Shown piece by piece: positions 7,190 through 16,500 of a stretch of 21,189 nt of DNA (position 1 is the first letter of the stretch; every line of letters starts with the position of its first letter). Origin of the DNA: CAYMTN01 sp964393335 (GTDB lineage Bacteria; Chloroflexota; Anaerolineae; Aggregatilineales; Aggregatilineaceae). Location of the stretch: contig CAYMTN010000078.1 of assembly GCA_964393335.1 (NCBI GenBank), forward strand, positions 1 through 21,189. The letters are read 5' to 3'. The translations under genes were made by a program, and so were the position numbers. The notes beneath the pieces are model-generated. The model was not told the DNA's origin. It made no database searches and saw only the letters and a program-made list of their open reading frames with translations.

Positions 7190-8530
7190 GTGAAACGAGT
7201 GCTGCTGGTATTGGTCGTGGCGGGGCTGGCGCTGACCGGCTGGACACCCGGCGCGATGGCTCAAACCGACCGCCCGCCGACTATTTTCATTTTTTCGAGC
7301 AGCGTGCCCGCCGTGACCCTGGCCGACCTGGAAACGGGCAGCACCATCACGACGCTGCGCTGGCATATCGCGCACGTCGATCAGTCCCGCCACAACGTGC
7401 AGCTCTCCGCCTACACGGATAACGCCTGGACGCTGCTCAACCCGGCGCGATCGCTGCCGCCGGTCGGCACGATTGAAGTCCCGCTGGCAAACCCGGATTT
7501 CGGCCCGCCGATGTTCCGGCTGGCGGTGACAGACCCGACCGGACAGCGTACCTTCGACGAGCGCGTGGTGGTCATCCCGTATGACGAGGCAGCAATGGCC
7601 GATCTGACGCCCACGATTACCGCCTTCACGACGACGACGGCCCGCGTCGACTCCGCGTCGCTGGCCTATGGCAGCGTGCGGATCACGCTAAACTGGCAGG
7701 TCAAGGACCGGCTGCCGCTGACGAATCTGGTGTTCGACCAACTGCTCAACGAGGATGGCAGCCAGACGCAAAACGTCGAGCTGCCGCGCGACCGGCTGTG
7801 GGTCGCGTCCAGCGGGATGGGCGTCGTCGCGCCGGTTGCCCCGCCGGATGGCAGCCTGATCCGGCTGCGGCTGCGCGTGGTGGACGTGATCAGCGCGGAA
7901 GTCTACAGCGAAGCGCTGCTGTCGGTGCCCGTGACCGGCACGCCGCTGCCGCCGGAACCATCCCCGACGCCCAAATCCATACCGCCAACCACCCCCGCGC
8001 CGACCGCCGGAGACCTGCACATCCTATCCGGCTGCCCGCTGGCAACCGCGAGCGCCAACCTGCCGCGCGGCTGGACCGACAGCCCCGGCATTCCCTCGCC
8101 TGATTCACAGTATCTCGTCTACAGCACCAACCCGGTTGGGGATGCGCGGCTGATCATCGCCAAAGCGGACGGCTCCGGCCAGGTCGTGATCGACGCGCCG
8201 AACAAAGGGATTCCGCTGGGGCCGCGCCCGCGCTGGTCGCCGGACAGCACGCGCGTCGCATTTGTGAACATGGCGCTCTCGCAGCCCGGCGGCGGCGACA
8301 TTTACGTCGTCAAAGCGGATGGCTCCGACCTGGTGCGCGTGGCCTCCTACATTGGTTACTACGACGACATCGCGTGGTCGGCGGATGGCACGCAGGTCTA
8401 TTTCACCAGCGGCGAGACGCAGGGCAGCGGCTCAGCGATGCAGGTCACGAATTATATGATCTACGCCGTGTCGGCGGACGGATTCGGCACGCCTACCGTC
8501 ATCACCGATGGCTGCGGCATTTTACAGTGA
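7190..8530 (+). CDS. Secreted protein with N-terminal beta-rich region and C-terminal PD40/TolB-like propeller segment
   Basis: A 446-residue protein with a Sec signal peptide: a basic start, a hydrophobic core to about residue 20, and a likely cut after AMA (near residue 24). Residues 25-248 look like beta-sandwich sequence of no family I recognise. A Pro/Thr/Ser-rich linker follows (about 249-275). The C-terminal part carries three PD40-type blade motifs: SPDSQYLVYS (about 302), WSPDSTRVAFV (about 348) and WSADGTQVYF (about 395), with KADGS between blades. Three blades are too few for a closed propeller. The only two cysteines visible, Cys282 and Cys442, bracket the blade segment. The protein is probably outside the membrane and likely binds a protein or glycan; no enzymatic motif is seen. 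It starts at GTG with an excellent AGGAGG. Confidence 0.85.
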   Translation: MKRVLLVLVVAGLALTGWTPGAMAQTDRPPTIFIFSSSVPAVTLADLETGSTITTLRWHIAHVDQSRHNVQLSAYTDNAWTLLNPARSLPPVGTIEVPLANPDFGPPMFRLAVTDPTGQRTFDERVVVIPYDEAAMADLTPTITAFTTTTARVDSASLAYGSVRITLNWQVKDRLPLTNLVFDQLLNEDGSQTQNVELPRDRLWVASSGMGVVAPVAPPDGSLIRLRLRVVDVISAEVYSEALLSVPVTGTPLPPEPSPTPKSIPPTTPAPTAGDLHILSGCPLATASANLPRGWTDSPGIPSPDSQYLVYSTNPVGDARLIIAKADGSGQVVIDAPNKGIPLGPRPRWSPDSTRVAFVNMALSQPGGGDIYVVKADGSDLVRVASYIGYYDDIAWSADGTQVYFTSGETQGSGSAMQVTNYMIYAVSADGFGTPTVITDGCGILQ

Positions 8531-8577
8531 TGGCGATCAGCGGTAAGCTGCCAGTAAGCTAAAAACGAGGCTATCGT

Positions 8578-9153
8578 ATGACTCCTCGTTCGCGCGTGGT
8601 AGGACGCAGGTTCATTTTGGTGCTTCTCGCAGTTTTGTTGGGCTGTGGGTGCATCTGTACGGTGTGCATTCTGACACTGTACGGTGACGACATCCGCGCT
8701 GAGTTCGCTGCAATGAGAGCCGAGCGAAAAGTCGAGCAGATATACACGCAGGCGCGCGACACAGTTCCTGGTGGCGCTACCCTCATAGGAGAGGAACAGC
8801 CTGACCGGGGCACATACGCATGGGGATTGAGCGCCGGATCGCCCCAGTATGCTTGCGTACGGGCGCAGCAGACCTACATAACGACCACGCCATTCGATGA
8901 GGTGTTGGCAACCTACGAGGCGAACTTCAAAAAATGGGGATGGGTTGCCGTACCCCTGAACGACGAGAGTGACTTGTTCAGTACGGTCTTCAGGCACCCT
9001 GATGATAAAAATCTACTGGTGGGCATATGTCCGCCAGTTGATCGCGTTCGCCCGGCAGACCCTGTGGAATACGTTGTCTTTTTCGACTTTGATGAAACGT
9101 CGGGTTGTGAAGGAACCCGGCTAAGCTGCATCGTTGGACGTTATTGCAGATAA
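8578..9153 (+). CDS. Membrane-anchored or lipoprotein-like Cys-rich protein, function unknown
   Basis: A 191-residue protein with a basic N-terminus (RSRVVGRRF) and one hydrophobic helix (about 12-34). The helix contains four cysteines (23, 25, 27, 30), and LLGC at 20-23 loosely resembles a lipobox. The outer domain begins with a charged helix and carries further cysteines, including three in the last 20 residues, so disulfides are likely. I recognise no family. The ATG at 8578 has GAGG seven bases upstream. The gene lies 47 bases after the PD40 protein gene in the same direction and ends before a strong terminator, so co-transcription is likely. Its base composition appears less GC-rich than its neighbours, which may mean recent acquisition or weak selection. 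Confidence 0.8.
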   Translation: MTPRSRVVGRRFILVLLAVLLGCGCICTVCILTLYGDDIRAEFAAMRAERKVEQIYTQARDTVPGGATLIGEEQPDRGTYAWGLSAGSPQYACVRAQQTYITTTPFDEVLATYEANFKKWGWVAVPLNDESDLFSTVFRHPDDKNLLVGICPPVDRVRPADPVEYVVFFDFDETSGCEGTRLSCIVGRYCR

Positions 9154-9172
9154 CATCCACGCGGAACAAACG

Positions 9173-9218
9173 GGGGTCGCGCCGTGTGTACGAAACGCGC
9201 GCGACCCCTCGCGTTTTT
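9173..9218 (+). terminator. Strong intrinsic terminator between convergent genes
   Basis: GGGGTCGCGC (9173-9182) pairs perfectly with GCGCGACCCC (9199-9208), a 10-bp GC-rich stem with a 16-base loop. A T5 run follows at 9214-9218. It ends the plus-strand block. On the minus strand the same stem is followed by a short T-rich stretch, so it may also stop transcripts leaving the thiolase gene. Confidence 0.8.
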
Positions 9219-9246
9219 GCTGATCGCTTATCGCTGACAGCTACCT

Positions 9247-10425
9247 TCACAACCGCTCGAAGATACCCGCCGCGCCCTGCCCGCCGCCGATGCACATCGT
9301 CACCATGCCGTACCGCGCGCGGCGGCGGCGCAGTTCGTGAAGCACCTGCACCGTGAGTTTCGCGCCCGTGCAGCCCAGCGGATGCCCTAACGCAATCGCC
9401 CCGCCGTTGACGTTGACGCGCGCCGGGTCCAGTTCCAGGTCGCGAATCACGGCCAGCGACTGCGCGGCGAACGCCTCGTTGAGTTCGATCACGTCGATGT
9501 CGTCCAGGCTCATCCCGGTTCGTTTGAGCACACGCGGCACCGCCGCCACCGGGCCGATGCCCATGATCTGCGGCGGGACTCCAGCGACGTTGAACCCGAC
9601 AAAGCGCGCGATAGGCTCCAGGCCGAGCGCTGCCGCCGTCCCGGCTTCCATCACGATCACGCCGGCGGCCCCATCGCTGAGCGGGCTGGAATTGCCGGGC
9701 GTGACCGTCCCGTTTTGCTTGAAGACTGGCCTGAGCCTGGCCAATGCTTCTAGCGTGGTATCGCGCCGCAGGTGCTCGTCGGCGTCGAACGTGACCATCT
9801 CGGCGCAGCGCTCGCCGTCCTTCACGGCCACGCGCTCAAACGTCACCGGGACGATCTCCTCGGCAAACCTGCCCGCATCGGTCGCGGCGGCAGCCTTCAT
9901 GTGGCTCTCGTAGGCGAACTGGTCCTGGTCCTCGCGCGAAACGCCGTACTGCTCCGCGACGTGTTCGGCGGTCAGGCCCATGCCCATATAAATCTCCGGC
10001 TGGTGATAGACGCTGTCCAGGTGCGGGCTGAGGCGAAAGCCCGTCATCGGGACCAGCGACATCGTTTCGACGCCGCCCGCGATGATGATGTCCGCGCCGT
10101 TGGCGATGATACGCTCGGCAGCGATGGCGATCGTTTGCAGCCCGCTCGAACAAAAGCGGTTGATCGTCTGCGCGGGCACATTCACCGGCAGCCCGGCCTG
10201 CAAGCCTATCGCGCGGGCGACGTTCAGGCCCTGCGAGCCTTCGGGCATGGCGCAGCCCAGCACCAGATCGTCGATCTGCGCCGGGTCGAGGTGGCCTGCT
10301 GTCTGGCGCAGCAGGTCGTGGATGACGGCTACCGTCAATGCTTCAGGACGGGTTGAGCGCGTGGTCCCTTTTTTGGCACGGCCTACCGCCGTGCGGGCCA
10401 TCGCAACGATTACGGCTTCTCGCAT
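9247..10425 (-). CDS. fadA: Acetyl-CoA C-acyltransferase (thiolase, fadA type)
   Basis: A 392-residue protein of normal thiolase length. It cleaves 3-ketoacyl-CoA with CoA in the last step of beta-oxidation, or condenses acetyl-CoA in reverse. All catalytic residues are visible: nucleophile Cys92 in NRFCSSGLQ, His348 in GHPLGCTGAK, and Cys378 in CIGGGQGAAG. The NEAFA motif and the N-terminal EAVIVAMARTAVGR also fit. AAGGAGG lies seven bases before the ATG at 10425. The gene follows the giant histidine kinase after 85 bases in the same direction. The fadN-like gene that normally precedes fadA directly is on the far side of the kinase. The sequence cannot separate a degradative from a biosynthetic thiolase, but the fadN neighbour favours beta-oxidation. 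Confidence 0.95.
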   Translation of the reverse strand: MREAVIVAMARTAVGRAKKGTTRSTRPEALTVAVIHDLLRQTAGHLDPAQIDDLVLGCAMPEGSQGLNVARAIGLQAGLPVNVPAQTINRFCSSGLQTIAIAAERIIANGADIIIAGGVETMSLVPMTGFRLSPHLDSVYHQPEIYMGMGLTAEHVAEQYGVSREDQDQFAYESHMKAAAATDAGRFAEEIVPVTFERVAVKDGERCAEMVTFDADEHLRRDTTLEALARLRPVFKQNGTVTPGNSSPLSDGAAGVIVMEAGTAAALGLEPIARFVGFNVAGVPPQIMGIGPVAAVPRVLKRTGMSLDDIDVIELNEAFAAQSLAVIRDLELDPARVNVNGGAIALGHPLGCTGAKLTVQVLHELRRRRARYGMVTMCIGGGQGAAGIFERL

Positions 10426-10510
10426 GAGTCTGCCTCCTTGTTGATCGAGCGCTCACATACCTCAATTTTCGCAGAAGTGCCGGGCGATGGGTGATCGCCA
10501 AATCCCCCGA

Positions 10511-13500
10511 TCACTCCCTGTGCAAGTCTAATACGACGGTGAAGATGCTGCCCCGGCCCACCTCGCTATCGACCGCGATCTCCCCGCCATGCAGCCGGAC
10601 AATCTCGCGGGCGATGGTCAGGCCGAGGCCCGTCCCGGTAGCTTTTTCTTCGTTGGCGCGGAAAAACGGCTCAAACACCTGGGACAGCATCGCCTCCTCA
10701 ATGCCGATGCCGGTATCGCGCACGCGCATCACCACGCGCGGCCCCTCCTGCGCCAGTTCGACCACGATCTGGCCGCCTTCGGGCGTGTAGTTGATGGCGT
10801 TACTGACGATGTTCGTCACCACCTGGGCCATACGCTGCGGGTCCACGAAGACGCGCAGCGCTTCCGCCGGCAGATCGGCACGCAGCGTGATTTTTTTGCG
10901 GTCCGCCTCGGCCTGTTGGATGTTCACCACGTCGCGGATCGTGTCTTGCAGCGCGATCACGCGGCGATAGAGCGGGATCACGCCGCGCTCAAAGCGCGAC
11001 ACGTCCAGCAGGTTTTCGATCAACTCGGCCATGTTGCTGGTCACACGGTCCAGAATCTGCAAATGCTGCTCGGCCTTTTCGGGCTGTTTGCGCAGCAGGT
11101 ACAGGCGCGTTTTGACGTTGGCCAGGGGCGTGCGCAGTTCGTGCGAGGCGCTGGCAATAAACCGGTCTTTCTGCTCTTGCAGCGCTTTTTCCTGGCTGAT
11201 ATCGCGGATCACGGTCACCGCGCCGATAATCTCCTGGGCGCTGTTGCGGACCTGCGTCACGGTCAGCGCCGCGTCAAACTCTTTGCCTTCCTGGTGCCGC
11301 AGCCGCAGCTCGCCGCGCCAGATGCCGCGATCGGACACCATATCAAAAATGTGCTGCTGCAAGGCTGAGAACTCGGCCAGGGTGTACTGGCTGCTGCGCA
11401 GCAGGGTCAGGTAGCCGGTGTACTCGGCGGGTTCGTAACCGGTCAGGACCGTCAGCGCATGGTTGATATATTTCGTTTCGAGTTTTTCGTCGTAGATCAC
11501 ACCCTCGCCAATCGAGTCCAGAATCGCCTGAAGCTGCGCGCGGCGCTGCTCAAGCTCGACGGTGCGCTCCCGGACGCGCTGCTCAAGCTCGGCGGCATGG
11601 CGCTGGACCGCTTCAAACAACTGCGCGTTGTAAATGGCAACCGACACCTGGTCCGCGAAGACTTGCAGCCGGTCGGCGTGCGCCTGTGTGAAAAAGTCCG
11701 GCGTGTGCGCGTCCAACATCACGAACCCGATCACCTGCTCGTCGCGGCGGATCGGCGCGGCGACATGCGCGCGAATCCAGGTCAGCCCCGCTATCTCGAC
11801 CCAGTCCGGGTATTTGGCCGTATCCGGGATCACGATGGGCTGGCCGGTTTCGACCATGCGTCTCAGGTTGGGAATATCATTGATCGTCACGCGGACCCCC
11901 TCCGGCGCTGGCTCTGACTCGTCCGGCAGGGGATAGCGGCGCACCACGCGGGCCTCGTCGCCTTCCAGCAGCATGATATTGGCCACGTCGTACGGGGCCA
12001 CGCGCCCGACATTGGTCAGAATGCGGTCCAGCACGGTGTCAAAGTCCAGCGTGCTGTTCACGGCGGCGGCAGTATCACGCAGCGCCTCGGCCAGCGTGCG
12101 CTGATCGCGCTCGGCGGCAAAAAACTGCGCGTTACGCAGCGCCACCGCCGCCTGGTCCGCGAAGGCTTGCAGCCGATCGGCGTGCACCTGCGAAAACGCG
12201 CCGGGCGTGGTGCTGTCCAGGTGCACAATGCCGATGATCCGCCCCTGGACGCGGATCGGGGCTTTGACCGTCGAGCGAATCCACGTTTCGTCCGGCAGAT
12301 TCAGCCACAGCGGGTCGAGCTGCGTATCCGGCACAGCAAAGGGCTGGCCGGTTTCAAACATCTGCCGCCAGATCGGCACCTCGGACACGGTGAAGCGCAG
12401 ATCGCGCACCCACGGACCGGCCCCGCGCTCCTCGTAGCCGTGCCCGCGCACCACGCGCGCCACACCATCCTCGATCAACATCACGTTGGCGGCGTCGTGC
12501 GGCACGACGCGCCCCGTGTTGTCGAGAATCAGGTCGAGCACTTCGTCGAAGTTCAGCGTGCGGTTGATAGCCGCCGCCGTATCGCGCAGCGCTTCGGCCA
12601 GCGCGCGCTGGTTGCGCTCGGCGGTGAACAGCCGCGCATTCTGAATGGCAACCGCCGCGTGGTCGGCGAAGGCGCGCAGCGGTTCGACATGCTGCTGGCC
12701 GAAAAAGCCGGGAGTCGCACTGTCGAGCATCAAAAAGCCCAACACTTCGCCCTCGCGCAGGATCGGCACGGTCGCATGTGAGCGAATCCAGGCGGTTTCC
12801 GGCATGATCACCCACTCCGGATCATGGGCTGTATCAGGGATGATCAGCGGGTGGGCGACCGTCGAGGCGCGGCGCAGGTTGCCCGTGTCGGTCATCGACA
12901 GGCGCACGGCATCGCGCCATGCGCCGCCCATGCCATGCGCGTCGAAGTTCCAATCCGCCACGACATACGCGTGATCGTCGGCTTCGTCGATGAACATGAT
13001 GCAGGCCGTATCACTGGGCACCACGTGCCCGACATTCGTCAGAATATGATCGAGCACCTCGTCAAATTCAAGCGTGCGGTTGATGGCCGCCGCCGTGTTG
13101 TGCAGCGCCTCGGCCAGCGCCCGCTGGTCCCGTTCGGCGGCGAACAACTGCGCGTTCTGAATGGCGACGGCTGCCTGATCCGCGAAAGCTTGCAGCTTTT
13201 CGGCGTCGGCGCTGCTAAAGGCCCCCGGCGTCGCGCTGTCCAGGTGCAAAATGCCGATCCCTTTGCCCTCGATGCGGATCGGGGCTTTGACCGTCGAACG
13301 AATCCATGTCTCCATAAAATCGTGACTGTCAACGTGCAGTCTCCAACGTGGATCGGCGGCGGTATCCGGCATGGCGAACGGCTGGCCGGTTTCGATCATG
13401 TCCTGCCAATGGGGCATGTCGCTCATGGCGACCCGCAGATTGTTGATGGGCGTTGCCGGGTCGAACTGCTCGTAACCCATGCTGCGCACGACACGGGCCG

Positions 13501-16500
13501 TGCCGCCTTCGATGAACATGATGTTCGCGGCGTCGTGCGGGATCACGCGTTTGGTGTTTTCAAGAATACGGTCCAGCACGGTTTCAGGGTCCAGCGTGCG
13601 GTTGATGGCTGCCGCCGTATCGCGCAGCGCTTCGGCCATCGCGCGCTGGTTGTGCTCGGCGGCGAATAACTGCGCGTTGCGGATCGCGTTGGCCGCCTGG
13701 TGCGCGAACGCCTGCAACCGCTCGGCGTGGAATGGCCGGTAGAAATCCGGCGTTTCGCTGTATACGTTCAAAAAACCGATCACCCGGTCAGCATAGCGGA
13801 TCGGGGCGCAGGCATAGGCGTGCAGCCAGTCAGTTTCGGGCAGGTCTTGCCAGCCGGGCGCGTGCGCCGTATCACCGACGACGACCGGCTGATCCGTCGC
13901 CACGACCTCGCGCAGCAGGCTGTTTTCTTCCACGCTGAAACTCAGGCCCCTGATCCACTCGCCCAGGCCGCGCTCGACATACCCGATCCCGCGCACGACG
14001 CGCGCCCGCTGTCCCTCGATCAGCATGATATTCGCGGCATCGTGCGGCACCACGCGCTTGATGTTTTGCAGGATACTTTCGAATACGTCCTCCGGATCGA
14101 GCGTGACGTTGATCACGGCGGCGATCTCGCGCAGTGCCTCGGCAAAGGTGCGCTGCTCGCGCTCATCGGCAAACAACCGCGCGTTCTGAATGGCAATCGC
14201 CGCCTGGTCCGCGAAGGCTTGCAGCCGTTCGGCGTGTTTTTCCGTGAAGAAGCCCGGCGTTTCGCCGTATACGTTCAAAAAACCGAAGACGCGCCCTTCT
14301 CGCAGCATCGGCGCGCTGGCATACGACATCACCCACTGCGTCTGTTCGGTGCGCGCCCAACCGGGTACCGTGCGCGTATCGGAGATCACCAGCGGCTGCC
14401 CGGTAGCCAGAATGTGTTGGAGGTTGGGCAACTGCTCGACCGGAAAGTGCAGGCTTGCGATCCAGCTTTCCAGGCCGCGCTCGGCGTACCCGTGATGGCC
14501 GACCACGCGCACGTACCCATCGTCCAACAGCATGAGGTTGGCGGTCGTGTGCGGGATGACGCGCTGTAGATTCTCCTGAATCCGCTCGACCAGCCGGTCA
14601 AGGTCCAGCGTGCGGTTGATGGCCGACGCGGTATCGCTGAGCGCCTCGGCCAGCAAGCGCTGTTCGCGCTCCGCCGCAAAGAGCCGCGCGTTTTGCAGCG
14701 CGCTGGCAGCCTGGTTCGCCAGGGTGGACATCAGCGCCAGGTCGAGGTTTTTGAAGGCGTCCGGCTCATAGTGCTGTACGCCGAACACGCCGATCACCTG
14801 GTTGCCGCTGATCAAGGGCACGTAGAGCAGCGAGCGCGGCGCGCGCTCATCCCCGACCTGCACGAACGTGCCCGCCGGGACATCCTCCGGCAGATCGATG
14901 ATGTGCGGCTGCCGCGTGCGGATGGTCTGGCTGTTCGGCCCGCTGCCAAGCGGCATCGGCGGGAACAGGGCGATGTCCGTCTCGACACCGTCCACCACCG
15001 CAAAATCACACGTGATCAGCCCGGCGACCTCGTCATACAGCGCCACCACGAAATTCGGCGTCGCCAACAGGCGCTGCGCGATTTCGTCGTACATCAGCCG
15101 GTAGATTTCGTGAACGTCGAGCGTCCCGGTCAGGGTCTGCCCCAGCTCGTGCAGCGCCAGCAGTTCGCGGTTGCGTTTTTCCAGGCGATCATTCAACTGG
15201 TGGAGCGCTTCTTCATCGCGTTTGCGCTGGCTGACATCGGTCACGAAGACCGAAACCCCGCTGATCTCGCCCGTCTCCGACCGGATCGGGTTGAACGCGA
15301 TCTCCATGTCTCCCGGCGGCAGGCCGGGCAGGTTGTAACGCCGCTCGACGGTGAATCGTTCGCCCTCAAACGCCTGCGCGTACAGATTCACCCAATCGGC
15401 ACGCATGGCATCCGGCAGCGCGTCCAGCGCCAGCATGTCGGAAGACAACACGCCGGACGGCAGCGACACGCCAAACGCCGCTTCAAGCGCATCCCGGAAC
15501 CGGGAGTTGGCGACGATCAGCTTGAGATCATGATCGACCGAGAAGATCAATTCGTCGGTATTCTCGATCAGCGCCAGCAGGTTGGTTTCGCTGCGCCGGA
15601 GCTGGTCATCCGCCATGCGGCGTTCGACGCGCGTGCGCAGCGCCCCGATGCCATACGCCAGATCATTCGCCAACTCGACCAGCAGCGCGATCTCTTCCGT
15701 GTCAAACGCATACGAATCGATACCGTACACGTTCAGCGCCCCCAGCACGCGCCCCTCATCGATCAGCGGCAGCGCCACCATCGAATGATACGCGCGGCTC
15801 AACGCTTCATCACGCCAGCAGTCATAAACCGGGTCGGCGGCGATATCGTGCACGATATACGGCTGACCAGCGCGGATCGCGGCGGCGGTCGGCCCCTGCG
15901 CGATTCCGTTCCGGTCCCCGTCAAAAATCGTGTCCAGGTAACCCGCGACGTGCCCGGCGCTGGCCACCGGGCGCAGCGTCTGGAGATCGTCTCCTTCGAC
16001 AAAACAGACCCATGCCATCCGGTAGCTACCGGCTTCGACGACGATCTGACAGATTTCGTCGAGCAGGCTGGGTTCATCGACCGCGCGCACCATCGCCTGG
16101 TTACAGTCGCTCAGCGCCCGGTAGGCGCGGTTCGCCCTACGCAGCGCGTCTTCAGCCTGCCGCCGCTCGGTGATATCGTTCACGATAGTCGCCAGGTCGC
16201 GCGGCTGGCCCTGGTCATCGTGGATCACGAACACCGTTTGTTCGACCGGCACCAGCGAATCATCCGCCCGGCGCAGCACGTTTTCGCCGCGCCACGAACC
16301 ATGCCGCAGCACCGCCGGCAGCACCTCGCGCCGCAGCAGTCTGAGCGCTTCGGGCGTATAAAACGACGATAGGGGCCGGCCCCTGACTGCTTGCATGCTG
16401 TCGTAGCCCAGCAGGCGCAGGCCCGCCGGGTTGATATACGCGGGCGTCATGGTTGGTGCGGTGTAGTCGGACAGCGCCACCAGCGAATCCGAGTTTTCGA

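Noticed and set aside
13750..13840. Considered phytochrome-like bilin binding in the GAF domains because of a Cys in AYACAPIRY
   Set aside because: The Cys is not in the conserved Cys-His context of bilin-binding GAF domains, and sister repeats lack it. No chromophore is supported.
11620..14660. Considered a CRISPR-like or satellite array because of the regular 507-522-base period
   Set aside because: The period is a whole number of codons, the copies are diverged at DNA level, and each encodes a GAF domain. It is a protein-domain repeat.
14693..16372. 559-codon open frame on the plus strand
   Set aside because: It lies wholly antisense to the histidine kinase, which carries clear PAS/GAF motifs there. 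Its translation has shadow composition.
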